Positions 33,210-43,089 of a stretch of 64,000 nt of DNA are shown in pieces. Both the position numbers and the translations under genes were made by a program. Under the pieces are notes generated by a model, which was not told where the DNA came from, did no database searches, and was given only the letters and a program-made list of their open reading frames with translations. The DNA lies in the NCBI GenBank assembly GCA_016710435.1, contig JADJVV010000001.1, forward strand, positions 682,001 through 746,000. Reading direction: 5' to 3'. The first letter of the stretch is position 1, and each line of letters begins with the position of its first letter. Source of the stretch: Hyphomicrobiales bacterium. Its GTDB lineage: Bacteria > Pseudomonadota > Alphaproteobacteria > Rhizobiales > Aestuariivirgaceae.

Positions 33210-34136
33210 ATGGCTTACGTTGAAACCCGCACGGCCCGCATCGAATGGCCGACCATCGGACTGATTGCCCTCGTCTATGGCGTCCTCGCCACGCTGGTCT
33301 GGAACCATTCCGTGCTGCCGTGGTGGCTGCTGCCCATCGGCGCGTATTTTGCCTCCCTCCATGCCTCCTTGCAGCACGAGGTTCTGCACGGCCATCCCAC
33401 CCGCAAGCGCTGGCTGAACGAACTTCTCGTCTTCGTCACGCCGACCTTCTGGCTGCCCTATGGCCGCTACCGCGACACACACCTGCAGCACCATCACGAC
33501 ATTGACCTCACCGACCCGGCGCGCGATCCCGAGTCCTATTATCTCCTGCCCGACGACTGGGCCAACGCGGGTGCGGTGAAGCGCTTCTTCTTCCACATCA
33601 ACCACACCCTTGCCGGCCGCATGATCATCGGACCTGCCGTCAGCATCGTGCGCATCTGGGTGTCGGAAATCGCCCTCGTCCTCAAAGGTGATACCTATCG
33701 CCGCAACGAGTGGGCACTTTTTGCCGTCTCCTGCGTGATCTCCTTCGTCCTCATCACGGTGGTCGCAGGCATGCCGTTCTGGAAATACTATCTGCTCGTC
33801 GCCTATCCGGGCCTGTCGCTGGCACTGGTGCGGTCCTATTGTGAGCACCAGGCGGCCGCCAATGCCCAGCACCGCACCATCATCGTGGAGGCGCATCCCT
33901 TCTGGTCGCTGCTCTTCCTCAACAACAACCTGCATGTGGCCCACCACACCAAGCCCGCCCTGCCGTGGTACAAGATCCCTGACTACTATGCCGCCGAGAA
34001 GGACGAGATGATCACCCGCAACAACGGCTACACCATGCAGGGCTACAGCGAGATCTTCCGGCGCTTCTTCTTCTCGGCCAAGGAACCGATTGCCTATCCG
34101 GACCTGGGCTGGCTGCGCCGCCCAGGCGAGAACTGA
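33210..34136 (+). CDS. membrane fatty-acid desaturase family protein
   Basis: A 308-residue integral membrane di-iron enzyme. The three His boxes are present: HEVLHGH near residue 55, RDTHLQHHHD near 88 and HVAHH near 250. Hydrophobic helices lie at about 12-48, 150-185 and 190-210. Members introduce double bonds into, or hydroxylate, fatty acyl chains or related lipids. The lipid and position are not evident. The start at 33210 is supported by the promoter that ends just before it; the open frame continues further upstream without likeness to the family. The stop overlaps the selO start by one base (TGATG). Confidence 0.87.
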   Translation: MAYVETRTARIEWPTIGLIALVYGVLATLVWNHSVLPWWLLPIGAYFASLHASLQHEVLHGHPTRKRWLNELLVFVTPTFWLPYGRYRDTHLQHHHDIDLTDPARDPESYYLLPDDWANAGAVKRFFFHINHTLAGRMIIGPAVSIVRIWVSEIALVLKGDTYRRNEWALFAVSCVISFVLITVVAGMPFWKYYLLVAYPGLSLALVRSYCEHQAAANAQHRTIIVEAHPFWSLLFLNNNLHVAHHTKPALPWYKIPDYYAAEKDEMITRNNGYTMQGYSEIFRRFFFSAKEPIAYPDLGWLRRPGEN

Positions 34137-35599
34137 TGGCGCACGCGCAAACGCCCACATTCCCCCTCACCTACACGGACCTTCCCGCGCTCTTCCATCA
34201 TGGCGCCGCCCTCGACCCCGTGGCCAATCCATCCTGGGTGTTGCGCAACGAGGCGCTGGCGGAGACGCTTGGCCTCGACATTGCATGGCTGCGCTCGGAC
34301 GATGCCTTGCAGGCCCTCGCCGGAAACAGGCCGCTTCCGGGTGCGCGCCCCGTTGCCATGGCCTACAGCGGACACCAGTTCGGTGGCTTCTCGCCACTCC
34401 TCGGCGATGGCCGCGCCCAGCTTGCGGGCGAGTGGCTGGCTCCGGACGGAACCCGCTACGACCTGCACCTGAAGGGTTCGGGCCCCACCCCCTTCGCCCG
34501 CAACGGCGATGGCCGCGCCACGCTCTCCGCCATGCTGCGCGAATACATCGTCAGCGAGGCCTTTGCCGGACTGGGGATTCCCACGACACGCGCCCTTGCC
34601 GTGGTCGCAACAGGCGAAGCGGTGCATCGCCAGCGCAAGGAACCGGGCGCCGTCCTCACGCGGATCGCCCGCAGCCATGTGCGCGTCGGCACGTTCCAGC
34701 TTGCTGCCGTCAATCGCGATGCAGAAGCAATCGAGGCCCTGCTGTCGCATGAACTGGCGCGCAACTTCCCCGCCCCGCCGCCGGGCCTCGCACCGGCGCG
34801 GCATTTCCTGCGCAGCGTCATCGCCCGCCAGGCGAAGCTCATCGCGCAATGGATGTGCGTGGGCTTCATCCACGGCGTCATGAACACCGACAACATGCAG
34901 GTGGCGGGCGAGACAATCGACTTCGGACCGTGCGCCTTCATGGACCGCTTCCATCCGCAGAAGGTCTTTTCGTCGATCGACCGGTCCGGCCGCTATGCCT
35001 GGGACAAACAACCCACCATCGCCGCGTGGAACCTGGCGCGTCTGGCCGAATGCCTGCTCAGCCTGCTCGCTGACGACCAAGACAAGGCCGTGGCAATCGC
35101 CAGGGAAGAACTGGCGCTCTTCATGCCCGCCTTCGAACAGCACTTCGAGGAAGGCATGCGCGCCAAGCTGGGATGGCGCGGTGCCGATGCGGGAGATGGC
35201 GAACGCATCGCCACGGTCTTCCGCCACATGATGCAGGGCAATGCCGACTTCACCCTGTTCTTCCGCCGCCTGACACAGGTGGCGGCGGGTGCAGAAGACG
35301 CCGTGATGTCGCCCCTCTTCGCCACCGCCGATGACGCCGCGGCAACGCTGGCGGACTGGCGCCAACGGGCCGGTGCCGCCCCGGATGTGGACGCCATGCG
35401 CCGGTCGAATCCCGTCTACACCGCCCGCAACCATCGCGTTGAAGAAGCCCTGGCCGCCGCCTCGGCAGGAGACCTCGCCCATACACAGAGGCTGCTGCAG
35501 GTCCTGGCCGCGCCCTTTGCCGAACAGCCCGGCAGCGCAGACCTGGAAGACCCGCCCAGCGCCGACGAGGAAGTCCGCCAGACCTTCTGCGGCACCTGA
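34136..35599 (+). CDS. selO: protein adenylyltransferase SelO (YdiU/UPF0061 family)
   Basis: A 487-residue pseudokinase-fold enzyme that transfers AMP to hydroxyl side chains of proteins, linked to redox stress. Recognisable segments are MAYSGHQFGGFSPLLGDGRA near residue 80 (cited in part), LKGSGPTPFARNGDGRA near 115, GVMNTDNMQVAGETIDFGPC near 250 and the Cys close to the C-terminus (FCGT), which is selenocysteine in animal SelO. It is coupled to the desaturase by a one-base overlap. No terminator was seen after it. Confidence 0.94.
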   Translation: MAHAQTPTFPLTYTDLPALFHHGAALDPVANPSWVLRNEALAETLGLDIAWLRSDDALQALAGNRPLPGARPVAMAYSGHQFGGFSPLLGDGRAQLAGEWLAPDGTRYDLHLKGSGPTPFARNGDGRATLSAMLREYIVSEAFAGLGIPTTRALAVVATGEAVHRQRKEPGAVLTRIARSHVRVGTFQLAAVNRDAEAIEALLSHELARNFPAPPPGLAPARHFLRSVIARQAKLIAQWMCVGFIHGVMNTDNMQVAGETIDFGPCAFMDRFHPQKVFSSIDRSGRYAWDKQPTIAAWNLARLAECLLSLLADDQDKAVAIAREELALFMPAFEQHFEEGMRAKLGWRGADAGDGERIATVFRHMMQGNADFTLFFRRLTQVAAGAEDAVMSPLFATADDAAATLADWRQRAGAAPDVDAMRRSNPVYTARNHRVEEALAAASAGDLAHTQRLLQVLAAPFAEQPGSADLEDPPSADEEVRQTFCGT

Positions 35600-35708
35600 T
35601 CCGGCCCAGGGCTGCGGCACGCCCCTCATGCACAGCGGTCCCCCGCCTCTTGCTCCCGTTGCGTTCCACCCCTAAACGGAGCGGCCATTTTTGAGGAGCG
35701 CACACGGA

Positions 35709-38150
35709 ATGAAGCCAGCGGTGATGAATGCCCATGCCGAAAAGGCCCGCTCGGAGATCCTTGCCAAGCTGACCTACGCCATCGGCAAGGACCCCGTGGT
35801 GGCCAAGCGCCATGACTGGCTGCACGCCACCATCCTCGCGCTCCGCGACCGCATCATCGACCGCTGGATGGATTCGACCCGCCGTGCCTACAAGGCCGGT
35901 GCCAAGCGCGTCTATTATCTCTCGCTCGAATTCCTCATCGGCCGCCTGCTGCGCGATGCGCTCTCCAACCTCGAACTGACCGAACCCTTCGAGTCGGCGC
36001 TCCGTTCCCTCGATGTCGATCTCTCGCTGGTCGAGGAACTGGAGCCGGATGCGGCCCTGGGCAACGGTGGCCTCGGCCGCCTTGCCGCCTGCTTCATGGA
36101 AAGCCTCGCAAGCCTCGATATTCCCGCCTACGGCTATGGCATCCGCTATTCCCACGGTCTCTTCCGCCAGATGATCACCGACGGCTGGCAGACCGAGCGT
36201 CCCGAGGACTGGCTGGAAGGCGGCAACCCATGGGAATTCCCCCGCCGCGAGGCCGCCTATCGCGTGGCCTTCTTCGGCCATGTGGCCGGAGACGCCCTCG
36301 CCGATGTGCGCCAGCGCCACTTCTGGCATCACGGGGAATCCCTGCTCGCCACCGCCTACGACACACCCATGGTGGGCTGGCGCGGCCGCCGCGTGAACAC
36401 GCTCCGTCTCTGGTCGGCAAGGCCGCTCGATCCCATCCACCTTGAAGCCTTCAACGTGGGTGACTACGCCGGCGCACTCGCCGATCACAATCGCGCCGAG
36501 ATCATCACCCGCGTGCTCTATCCCGCCGACTCCACCCCGCAGGGGCAGGAATTGCGCCTGCGCCAGGAATACTTCTTCACCTCCGCCTCGCTGCAGGACA
36601 TCATTCGCCGCCACCTGCAGAGCGACAAGGACCTGACAACGCTGCCCGACAAGGTGGCGATCCAGTTGAACGACACGCACCCCGCCATCGCCGTGGCGGA
36701 ACTCATGCGCCTCCTCGTCGACATGCATGGCGTTGCCTGGTCGGAAGCCTGGCGGATTACCCAGGCCGTGACCGCCTACACCAACCACACGCTGCTGCCG
36801 GAAGCGCTGGAAAGCTGGCCCGTGAACCTGATGGAACGCATGCTGCCCCGCCACATGCAGATCATCTACGCCATCAACGAAGACCTTCTGAAGGTGGCAC
36901 GCACCCGTCCCGGCGTCACGGCGGAGTTCATCTCCTCCATCTCGCTGATCGATGAAAACGGCGGACGGCGCGTGCGCATGGGGCAACTGGCCTTCGTCGG
37001 CTCGCACAGCATCAACGGCGTTTCGGCCCTGCACACCGGGCTGATGAAGGAGACGGTGTTCAAGAACCTGCATGCCCTCTTCCCCGGCCGCATCAACAAC
37101 AAGACCAATGGCATCACGCCGCGGCGCTGGCTCAACGGCGCCAACCACGGCCTTGCCGACCTGCTGAAATCCGTGATCGGTGATGGCTTCCTCACCGATG
37201 CCGCACTGCTGGGCAAAGCCGAGCCCATGGCGGCCGACAAGGCCTTCCGCCAGAAATTCGCCGCGGTGAAACGCGCCAACAAGGCGGAGCTGTCCAACCT
37301 CATCGCCGCGCGCATGGGTATTGCAACAGATCCCGATGCCCTGTTCGACGTGCAGATCAAGCGCATCCACGAATACAAGCGCCAGCTCCTGAACATCCTC
37401 GAAACGGTCGCCCTCTACGAGGCGATGCGCGATGCGCCAGAGAAGGACTGGGCGCCGCGCGTCAAGATATTCGCCGGCAAGGCGGCGGCGAGCTATGCCC
37501 AGGCCAAGCTCATCATCAAGCTCATCAATGATGTGGCCGCCGTCATCAATGCCGATCACAGCCTGAAGGGCCGGCTGAAGGTCGCTTTCATTCCGAACTA
37601 CAACGTGAGCCTCGCCGAGGTGATTGTGCCCGCGACCGATCTTTCGGAGCAGATCTCCACCGCCGGCATGGAAGCTTCCGGCACCGGCAACATGAAGTTC
37701 GCGCTCAATGGCGCACTCACCATCGGCACCCTCGACGGCGCCAATGTGGAAATCCGCGAACACGTGGGTGCGGAGCACTTCTTCCTCTTCGGCCTTGAGG
37801 CCCATGAGGTGGAAGCGCGCCGCCGCGCCGGTGTGGATGGCCGCGCCGTCCTCGACGCCACGCCGGCGCTGAAGCGTGTCTGCGAGGCGCTGCTCTCGGG
37901 CCACTATTCCGACGGCGACACCATGCGCTACCGCCCCATCGTGGATTCCCTCCTGAACGGGGACTGGTTCATGGTGGGCAGTGACTTTGCCGCATTCGCC
38001 GCTGCCCAGGAAAACGTATCAAGCCTCTGGACAAACCCCGACGAGTGGACGCACTCTGCCATCATGAACACCGTGCGCATGGGCTGGTTCTCGTCCGACA
38101 GGACGATCACTGAATACGCCCGTGACATCTGGTCTGTTCCGGTGAGGTGA
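35709..38150 (+). CDS. glgP: glycogen phosphorylase
   Basis: An 813-residue PLP enzyme that releases glucose-1-phosphate from glycogen ends. Landmarks are YYLSLEFLIGRLL near residue 70, GNGGLGRLAACF near 118, and the PLP-binding Lys in SGTGNMKFALNGA near 660. It opens a six-gene glycogen operon (phosphorylase, branching enzyme, pyrophosphorylase, synthase, phosphoglucomutase, debranching enzyme). GAGG lies about 12 bases upstream of ATG 35709; ATG 35724 and an in-frame start at 35691 are alternatives. The 109-base gap upstream holds no clear promoter. Confidence 0.96.
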   Translation: MKPAVMNAHAEKARSEILAKLTYAIGKDPVVAKRHDWLHATILALRDRIIDRWMDSTRRAYKAGAKRVYYLSLEFLIGRLLRDALSNLELTEPFESALRSLDVDLSLVEELEPDAALGNGGLGRLAACFMESLASLDIPAYGYGIRYSHGLFRQMITDGWQTERPEDWLEGGNPWEFPRREAAYRVAFFGHVAGDALADVRQRHFWHHGESLLATAYDTPMVGWRGRRVNTLRLWSARPLDPIHLEAFNVGDYAGALADHNRAEIITRVLYPADSTPQGQELRLRQEYFFTSASLQDIIRRHLQSDKDLTTLPDKVAIQLNDTHPAIAVAELMRLLVDMHGVAWSEAWRITQAVTAYTNHTLLPEALESWPVNLMERMLPRHMQIIYAINEDLLKVARTRPGVTAEFISSISLIDENGGRRVRMGQLAFVGSHSINGVSALHTGLMKETVFKNLHALFPGRINNKTNGITPRRWLNGANHGLADLLKSVIGDGFLTDAALLGKAEPMAADKAFRQKFAAVKRANKAELSNLIAARMGIATDPDALFDVQIKRIHEYKRQLLNILETVALYEAMRDAPEKDWAPRVKIFAGKAAASYAQAKLIIKLINDVAAVINADHSLKGRLKVAFIPNYNVSLAEVIVPATDLSEQISTAGMEASGTGNMKFALNGALTIGTLDGANVEIREHVGAEHFFLFGLEAHEVEARRRAGVDGRAVLDATPALKRVCEALLSGHYSDGDTMRYRPIVDSLLNGDWFMVGSDFAAFAAAQENVSSLWTNPDEWTHSAIMNTVRMGWFSSDRTITEYARDIWSVPVR

Positions 38151-38162
38151 GAGGTATGCCGC

Positions 38163-40358
38163 ATGGCTGAACCGAAGTGGAGATTGTCTGGCGCCGAAGT
38201 CGAGGCAATCGTCCAGGGCCGCCATGCCAATCCCTTTGAGGTTCTCGGCCTCCACCAACGGGGCAAGATCTGGATTGCCCGCTGCTTCGTGCCGGGAGCG
38301 CTCGGCGTCGAAGTGCATGCCCTCGACGGCACGCGGCTGGGAATTCTCGAACAGCGCCATTCCGCGGGCTTTTTCGAAGGCACCGTGAAAGCCGGCAACC
38401 GCCAGCCACTGCGCTACTCCTGCTCCAACGAGGGCGGTGCCTGGTCCGTGACCGACGCCTACAGCTTCGGCCCCGTGCTGGGGCCGATGGACGATTACTA
38501 CATCGGCGAAGGCAACCACCTCCGGCTTTACGACAAGCTCGGCGCCCATCCGCTGCACCACGAGGGCTGCGATGGCGTGCACTTCGCGGTGTGGGCCCCC
38601 AATGCCCAGCGCGTCTCCGTGACAGGGGATTTCAACGGCTGGGACGGACGCCTGCACGTGATGCGCAAGCGCCTCGACACCGGCATCTGGGAAACCTTCG
38701 TGCCCGGCGCCTGCGAGGGACAAGGCTACAAGTTTGAACTGCTTGGCCACGATGGCAACCTGCTGCCGCTGAAGAGCGATCCCTTCGGCTTCGCCGCCGA
38801 ACTGCGCCCCAACACCGCCTCCAAGGTCGCCCGCACCGACCGTTTCGAATGGAGCGACGGCGCCTACCTGTCGGCGCGCCAGAAAGACCAGCGCCGCGCC
38901 GCGATGTCGATCTACGAGGTCCATCCGGGGTCCTGGCGGCGCGGGCCGGACAACCGCTTCCTCAGCTACGACGAACTCGCCGACCAGCTCATTTCCTACG
39001 TCAAGGACATGGGTTTCACGCACATCGAACTGTTGCCGGTCTCCGAGCATCCCTTCGATCCGTCCTGGGGCTACCAGCCGACGGGGCTGTTCGCGCCAAC
39101 ATCGCGTTTCGGCGCGCCGGATGGTTTTGCCCGCTTCGTCAATCGCGCCCATGAAGCGGGAATCGGCATCATCCTCGACTGGGTGCCGGCGCATTTCCCG
39201 ACCGACGAGCACGGCCTCGCCCGCTTCGACGGCACGGCGCTCTACGAGCACGCTGACCCGCGGCAGGGCTACCATCCCGACTGGAACACGGCGATCTACA
39301 ATTTCGGCCGCCGCGAGGTGCTGAGCTTCCTCCTCAACAACGCGCTGTTCTGGTGCAGCCGCTATCACATCGACGGCCTGCGCGTTGATGCCGTGGCATC
39401 GATGCTCTACCTCGACTACTCCCGCAAGGAAGGCGAGTGGATTCCCAACCGCCATGGCGGGCGCGAAAACCTGGAGGCCATCGGCTTCCTGCAGCGCATG
39501 AACCACGAGGTCTATGGCCAGCATCCGGGCGTCGTCACCATCGCGGAAGAATCGACGGCCTTCCCCGGCGTGAGCAAGCCCACCAACGCGGGCGGCCTGG
39601 GCTTCGGCTTCAAGTGGAACATGGGCTTCATGCACGACACGCTGGCCTATCTGAAGCGCGACTCCGTGCACCGCAAATTCCACCACAACGATCTCACCTT
39701 CGGCCTGCTCTATGCCTTCTCGGAGAACTTCGTCCTGCCGCTGTCCCATGACGAAGTGGTGCATGGCAAAGGATCGCTGCTTGCCAAGATGGCGGGCGAT
39801 GACTGGCAGAAATTTGCCACGCTGCGCGCCTTCTATGCCTTCATGTGGGCCTATCCCGGCAAGAAGCTGCTCTTCATGGGGCAGGAATTTGCCCAGTGGC
39901 AGGAGTGGAGCGAGGCCCGCAGTCTCGACTGGCACCTGCTTACGGGTGCGCCCCACGCCGGCATGCAGTCGCTGATCCGCGACCTCAATCACCTTTATGC
40001 CCGCGAACCCGCCCTGCACGCCCGCGACTGTGAACCGGAGGGCTTCGAGTGGCTGGTGGCTGACGACCACGAGAACTCGGTCTTCGCCTGGGCCCGCCAT
40101 TCGGGCGACGGATCGGCACCCATGATCGTGAGCGTCAGCAACTTCACCTCCATCACCCGCGAGGGCTACACTCTGCCCTTGCCAAAATCGGGGAACTGGC
40201 GTGAAGTCCTCAATACAGATGCCGAAGCCTACTGGGGTACGGGGCGCGGCAACCTGGGAGGAATCGTGGCGCAAGACACGCCCTCCCACGGGAAGCCCGC
40301 GTCAGCGAAGGTCACCCTTCCACCGCTCGCCACGGTAATTTTTGCCGCTGAGACGTAA
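38163..40358 (+). CDS. glgB: 1,4-alpha-glucan branching enzyme
   Basis: A 731-residue glycoside hydrolase family 13 enzyme that makes the alpha-1,6 branches of glycogen. It has an N-terminal extra domain, a CBM48 domain (VWAPNAQRVSVTGDFNGWD near residue 143) and the catalytic barrel. Nucleophile Asp lies in GLRVDAVASM, acid Glu in IAEESTAFPG, and the stabilising His-Asp in LSHDEVVHGKGS. It begins 12 bases after glgP in the same operon. Confidence 0.97.
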   Translation: MAEPKWRLSGAEVEAIVQGRHANPFEVLGLHQRGKIWIARCFVPGALGVEVHALDGTRLGILEQRHSAGFFEGTVKAGNRQPLRYSCSNEGGAWSVTDAYSFGPVLGPMDDYYIGEGNHLRLYDKLGAHPLHHEGCDGVHFAVWAPNAQRVSVTGDFNGWDGRLHVMRKRLDTGIWETFVPGACEGQGYKFELLGHDGNLLPLKSDPFGFAAELRPNTASKVARTDRFEWSDGAYLSARQKDQRRAAMSIYEVHPGSWRRGPDNRFLSYDELADQLISYVKDMGFTHIELLPVSEHPFDPSWGYQPTGLFAPTSRFGAPDGFARFVNRAHEAGIGIILDWVPAHFPTDEHGLARFDGTALYEHADPRQGYHPDWNTAIYNFGRREVLSFLLNNALFWCSRYHIDGLRVDAVASMLYLDYSRKEGEWIPNRHGGRENLEAIGFLQRMNHEVYGQHPGVVTIAEESTAFPGVSKPTNAGGLGFGFKWNMGFMHDTLAYLKRDSVHRKFHHNDLTFGLLYAFSENFVLPLSHDEVVHGKGSLLAKMAGDDWQKFATLRAFYAFMWAYPGKKLLFMGQEFAQWQEWSEARSLDWHLLTGAPHAGMQSLIRDLNHLYAREPALHARDCEPEGFEWLVADDHENSVFAWARHSGDGSAPMIVSVSNFTSITREGYTLPLPKSGNWREVLNTDAEAYWGTGRGNLGGIVAQDTPSHGKPASAKVTLPPLATVIFAAET

Positions 40359-40384
40359 CGACAAGAACGACGTGGGAGAGTTCC

Positions 40385-41644
40385 GTGGGAGCAAAGCAGA
40401 CAGCACCATTAGCGCGTGAAGCCATGGCCTATGTTCTGGCGGGTGGCCGCGGCAGCCGCTTGATGGAACTGACCGACAAGCGCGCCAAGCCGGCCGTGCC
40501 CTTCGGCGGCAAGTCGCGCATCATCGACTTCGCCCTCTCCAATGCCGTCAATTCCGGCATCCGCCGCATCGGCGTCGCCACGCAGTACAAGGCCCACAGC
40601 CTGATCCGCCATTTGCAGCGCGGCTGGAACTTCCTCCGCCCGGAACGCAACGAGGGCTTCGACATCTTGCCCGCCTCGCAGCGCGTCTCGGAAGACCAGT
40701 GGTATGCGGGCACCGCCGACGCCGTGTACCAGAACCTCGACATCATCCTCTCCTACCGGCCGAAATACATCGTCATCCTCGCCGGTGACCATATCTACAA
40801 GATGGACTACGAACTGATGCTGCAGCAGCACGTGGACACGGGGGCTGACGTCACCATCGGCTGCCTTGAAGTGCCGCGCGAGGAAGCCTCGGGCTTCGGC
40901 GTCATGCATGTGGATACCAAAGACCGCATCACCGCCTTCGTGGAAAAGCCCAAGGACCCGCCCGGCATTCCCGACAACCCGGACCTGGCGCTCGCATCCA
41001 TGGGCATCTACGTTTTCGAAACGGAATTCCTCGCAGGCCTGTTGCGCCGCGACGCCGCCGACAAGAAATCCAGCCGCGACTTCGGCAAGGACATCATCCC
41101 CTACGTGGTGAAGAACGGAAAGGCCGTGGCCCACCGCTTCACCCGCTCCTGCGTGCGCTCCGACCTTGAAGCCGGCTCCTACTGGCGCGACGTCGGCACC
41201 GTCGATGCCTACTGGGCCGCCAATGTCGATCTGACCGACACGGTGCCGGAACTCGATCTCTACGATCACAACTGGCCGATCTGGACTTACGGCGAAGTGA
41301 CGCCGCCTGCGAAGTTCGTGCACGACCTGGAAGGCCGCCGCGGCCTTGCCGTCGCCTCGCTCGTCTCCGGCGGCTGCGTTGTATCGGGTGCAGCGATCCG
41401 CCGTTCGCTGCTCTTCACCAATGTGCGCGTCAACTCCTTCACCACGCTGGAAGAAGCCGTGGTACTGCCCCGCGCCACCATCGGCCGCAACGCCATGCTG
41501 AAGCGCGTGGTGATCGACAGCGACGTCATCATCCCCGAAGGCCTTGTGGTGGGCGAAGACCCGGAACTGGATGCCAAGCGCTTCCGCCGCACCGAGAACG
41601 GCGTCTGCCTCATCACCAAGCCCATGATCGACCGGCTGGGGTGA
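40385..41644 (+). CDS. glgC: glucose-1-phosphate adenylyltransferase
   Basis: A 419-residue ADP-glucose pyrophosphorylase, the committed and usually regulated step of glycogen synthesis. The nucleotide loop VLAGGRGSRLMELTDKRAKP near residue 18, substrate segments GTADAVYQN and FVEKPKDPP, and a C-terminal left-handed beta-helix with RSLLFTNVRVNSF are all present. It starts with GTG 40385, preceded by GGGAGAG. It overlaps or abuts glgA depending on which start that gene uses. Confidence 0.96.
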   Translation: MGAKQTAPLAREAMAYVLAGGRGSRLMELTDKRAKPAVPFGGKSRIIDFALSNAVNSGIRRIGVATQYKAHSLIRHLQRGWNFLRPERNEGFDILPASQRVSEDQWYAGTADAVYQNLDIILSYRPKYIVILAGDHIYKMDYELMLQQHVDTGADVTIGCLEVPREEASGFGVMHVDTKDRITAFVEKPKDPPGIPDNPDLALASMGIYVFETEFLAGLLRRDAADKKSSRDFGKDIIPYVVKNGKAVAHRFTRSCVRSDLEAGSYWRDVGTVDAYWAANVDLTDTVPELDLYDHNWPIWTYGEVTPPAKFVHDLEGRRGLAVASLVSGGCVVSGAAIRRSLLFTNVRVNSFTTLEEAVVLPRATIGRNAMLKRVVIDSDVIIPEGLVVGEDPELDAKRFRRTENGVCLITKPMIDRLG

Positions 41645-41652
41645 CGCAGCGG

Positions 41653-43083
41653 ATGATCCACGTCCTCTCCGTCGCCTCAGAAGTCTTTCCGCTGGTGAAG
41701 ACGGGCGGCCTCGCCGATGTGGTGGGGGCGCTCCCTGCCGCGTTGAAGCCCCATGGCGTTGCCATGCGCGTGCTGGTGCCGGGCTATCCCGCCGTGATGG
41801 CGGCCCTTGCCGCCGGCAAGCCGGTGCATGCCTACCCCAACCTGTTCGGCGGCAAGGCCCGCATTGTGTCGGGCAGCGTGCATGGCATGGACATTCTCGC
41901 CCTCGATGCGCCCCACCTCTACGACCGGCCGGGCAATCCCTACATCGGCGCCGATGGCAAGGACTGGCCCGACAACGCCATCCGCTTTGCCGCGCTCTCC
42001 ACCGTGGCCGCCGACATCGGGCGGGGCGCACTGAAGACGTGGCAACCCCACATCCTGCACCTGCACGACTGGCAGGCCGCCCTTGCCGCCGTCGACGTCC
42101 GCCATCGCGGCGGGCCGCGCACCATCGTCACGGTGCACAACATCGCCTTCCAGGGCCAGTTCTCGGCGGCGGTCTTTCCGCAACTGGGATTGCCCGCCGC
42201 CGCCTTCTCGATCGAGGGTGTCGAGTATTACGGCAACGTCGGCTTCCTCAAGGGTGGGCTTGCCATGGCGGATGCGATCACCACCGTGTCGCCAACCTAC
42301 GCCCGCGAAATCTGCACGCCGGAATTCGGCATGGGGCTCGATGGCCTCTTGCGGGCCCGGCGTCACAACACCCATGGCATCGTCAACGGCATCGACACCG
42401 ACATCTGGAATCCCGCTGCCGATGGCGCCTTGAAGTCAACCTACTCGGCCAAGACCGTGGCGCGCCGCAAGGACAACAAGCGCGAACTGGAAAAGCGCTT
42501 CGGCCTTGAGGAAGGCAACGGCATCGTGCACGGCGTGGTAAGCCGCCTCACCTGGCAGAAGGGTCTCGACATTCTGGCGGGCCAACTGGATTGGCTGGTC
42601 GCATCGGGCGCGCGCCTGGCGGTGATCGGCACGGGCGAGCCTGGCATCGAAGGCGCCTTCGCCGCCGCCGCCCAGCGCCACAAGGGACGCATCGGCTTCG
42701 CAATGAAATACGATGAGCAGCTATCGCACCTCGTCCAGGGCGGTGCCGACACCATGCTGGTACCCTCGCGCTTCGAACCGTGTGGCCTGACGCAGCTCTA
42801 CGGTCTCCGCTATGGCTGCGTGCCCGTGGTGGCGCGCACCGGCGGACTGGCGGACACCGTGATTGACGCCAACGAGGCGGCCCTGTCGTCGGGCGTTGCC
42901 ACGGGCTTCCAGTTCTCGCCCGTCGATGAGCCTTCCCTGCAGAATGCCCTGCAGCGTGCCGCCGCCCTTTTTGCCGAGCCGTCACAGTGGAGCAAGGTGC
43001 AACTCAACGGCATGGCGGCCGATGTCTCCTGGGACCGCAGCGCCACCCACTATGCAAATCTCTACAAGCAGCTAAAGGGCTGA
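41653..43083 (+). CDS. glgA: glycogen synthase (ADP-glucose)
   Basis: A 476-residue GT5 glycosyltransferase that adds glucose from ADP-glucose to glycogen. KTGGLADVVGALP near residue 15 binds ADP-glucose. The C-terminal domain shows SRFEPCGLTQLYGLRYG with the catalytic Glu and then VARTGGLADT. The normal family start MIHVLSVASEVFPL (41653) is preferred over GTG 41641, which would overlap the glgC stop. Confidence 0.95.
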   Translation: MIHVLSVASEVFPLVKTGGLADVVGALPAALKPHGVAMRVLVPGYPAVMAALAAGKPVHAYPNLFGGKARIVSGSVHGMDILALDAPHLYDRPGNPYIGADGKDWPDNAIRFAALSTVAADIGRGALKTWQPHILHLHDWQAALAAVDVRHRGGPRTIVTVHNIAFQGQFSAAVFPQLGLPAAAFSIEGVEYYGNVGFLKGGLAMADAITTVSPTYAREICTPEFGMGLDGLLRARRHNTHGIVNGIDTDIWNPAADGALKSTYSAKTVARRKDNKRELEKRFGLEEGNGIVHGVVSRLTWQKGLDILAGQLDWLVASGARLAVIGTGEPGIEGAFAAAAQRHKGRIGFAMKYDEQLSHLVQGGADTMLVPSRFEPCGLTQLYGLRYGCVPVVARTGGLADTVIDANEAALSSGVATGFQFSPVDEPSLQNALQRAAALFAEPSQWSKVQLNGMAADVSWDRSATHYANLYKQLKG

Positions 43084-43089
43084 CCCCTC

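Noticed and set aside
35250..37904. An 884-codon minus-strand open frame opposite selO and glgP
   Set aside because: Low-complexity His/Gly/Arg/Ala composition typical of antisense to GC-rich genes; glgP and SelO motifs are clear on the plus strand.
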